DNA from: Flavobacteriales bacterium
GTDB lineage: Bacteria > Bacteroidota > Bacteroidia > Flavobacteriales_F > PHOS-HE28
Direction: 5' to 3'
NCBI GenBank assembly: GCA_016710685.1
Contig: JADJVC010000002.1
Span: 806,001-870,000, forward strand
Length of the DNA stretch: 64,000 bases
Shown: piece by piece, positions 63,465 to 64,000 of the stretch
How the letters are laid out: every line of letters begins with the position of its first letter
Position numbering within the stretch: position 1 is the first letter of the stretch
Translations under genes and position numbers: made by a program
Notes under the pieces: generated by a model
What the model was told of the DNA's origin: nothing
Databases searched by the model: none
Seen by the model: the letters and a program-made list of their open reading frames with translations, nothing else

Positions 63465-63623
63465 ATGGCAAAGAAGACCGTAGCATCCTTGAAAAAGGCG
63501 GACGCCAAGGTGTTCGTAAAAGTGATCCGCATGGTGAAGAATTCCAACACCGGCGGCTACATGTTCAACGAGATGATCATGCCCACGGAAGACGTGGACA
63601 AGTCGCTCGCGGCGAAGAAGTAA
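63465..63623 (+). CDS. DUF4295 small basic protein
   Basis: This 52-aa protein (starts MAKKTVASLKKADAKVFVK) matches the DUF4295 family found between rpmG and ftsY in Bacteroidota. It is Lys-rich and probably associated with ribosomes, though its function is unproven. It starts 2 bp after rpmG ends, so the two are cotranslated. Confidence 0.9.
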   Translation: MAKKTVASLKKADAKVFVKVIRMVKNSNTGGYMFNEMIMPTEDVDKSLAAKK

Positions 63624-63640
63624 ATTTTCATTCCCCAACT

Positions 63641-63676
63641 AAAAAGGCTTCCACCGAACGGCGGGGGCCTTTTTTG
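63641..63676 (+). terminator. Terminator between DUF4295 gene and ftsY
   Basis: AAAAAGGC (63641-63648) pairs with the GCCTTTTTT block ending at 63676, and CCACCG pairs with CGGCGG inside. The T run follows the stem. ftsY therefore depends on read-through or its own promoter. Confidence 0.75.
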
Positions 63677-63687
63677 CATAACAGAAC

Positions 63688-64000
63688 ATGGCACTCTTCG
63701 GATTATTCGGCGGCAAGGAGAAGAAAGAGGCGCTTGATGCGGGCTTGGACAAGTCGCGCAGCAGCTTTTTCGGCAAGATCGCCAAGGCCATCGCGGGTAA
63801 GACCACGGTTGACGACGATTTGCTGGATGCTTTGGAGGAGACTTTAGTGACCAGCGATATCGGCGTTGCGACCACGTTGAAGATCATTGAACGTATCCAG
63901 GGCCGGGCCAAGCGCGACGGTTATATGGGCACCAAGGAACTGAACGGGATCTTGCGTGAAGAGATCGCGGGCTTAATGCGCGATTCCGAGGGCATTGAAG
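63688..64000 (+). CDS. ftsY: Signal recognition particle receptor FtsY (5' part)
   Basis: The first 104 codons are present, and the gene runs off the window. The sequence begins ALFGLFGGKEKKEALDAGLDKSR, then TTVDDDLLDALEETLVTSDIGVATTLKII, which is the N-domain of SRP GTPases. No acidic A-domain precedes it, as in other short Bacteroidota FtsY proteins. It targets ribosome-nascent chain complexes to the membrane together with Ffh. Confidence 0.95.
   Translation, partial: MALFGLFGGKEKKEALDAGLDKSRSSFFGKIAKAIAGKTTVDDDLLDALEETLVTSDIGVATTLKIIERIQGRAKRDGYMGTKELNGILREEIAGLMRDSEGIE

Overview
The window is about 64 kb of a GC-rich Bacteroidota chromosome, most likely from the Flavobacteriales. The evidence is: proteins with type IX secretion (T9SS) C-terminal sorting domains, PorE-like and PorT-like proteins, a bacillithiol deacetylase (BshB1), the rpmG-DUF4295-ftsY order, and promoters of the Bacteroidota form TTTG-N19-TAnnTTTG (clear before ahpC, rpmG and a structured RNA). 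I found no rRNA, tRNA, CRISPR array or insertion sequence.

Layout. 1-1608: AT-richer, almost gene-free, with a small HUH-like ORF flanked by short repeats. 1.6-5.1 kb: housekeeping genes (MazG-like hydrolase, DUF4442, glutathione peroxidase, bshB1). 6.3-12.4 kb: an array of secreted T9SS genes in which a lectin-like gene A alternates with 5' parts of long fibre-like genes B; a 1359-bp unit is duplicated in tandem and only the last B gene is full length. 12.6-23.2 kb (minus): a propeller-like protein, a frame-disrupted alpha-2-macroglobulin with a thioester motif, and two large envelope proteins with SPOR-like ends. 23.3-36.6 kb (minus): uvrA, a lytic transglycosylase and an exopolysaccharide cluster (wecA-like, rfbC, tyrosine autokinase with a Tyr/Gly tail, wza-like, GT4, asnB), then lpdA. 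36.8-44.0 kb: paralogous small membrane proteins, RidA, a polytopic membrane protein, surE, lpxB and a SpoIID-like protein. 44.2-56.7 kb: mixed genes including a PorT-like barrel, M14 peptidase, Kir-type potassium channel, a probable structured ncRNA, queE, a PorE-like protein, an orphan vsr and a radical SAM enzyme. 57.1-60.8 kb: one very large secreted PQQ dehydrogenase/PKD/PA14 protein. 60.9-63.1 kb: a peroxide-response locus (ahpC-ahpD diverging from oxyR). 63.2 kb to the end: rpmG, DUF4295 and the start of ftsY.

Three themes stand out. (1) The A-B array at 6.3-12.4 kb looks like a tandemly expanding surface-protein locus. (2) A promoter, a long self-paired RNA and a U-tract at 48.8-49.07 kb fit an unannotated 6S-like ncRNA. 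(3) At least nine frame breaks hit otherwise well-conserved genes. Five are explained by losing exactly one base from a homopolymer, so many are probably assembly errors rather than decay. Dispersed intergenic hairpins and short tandem repeats occur throughout.
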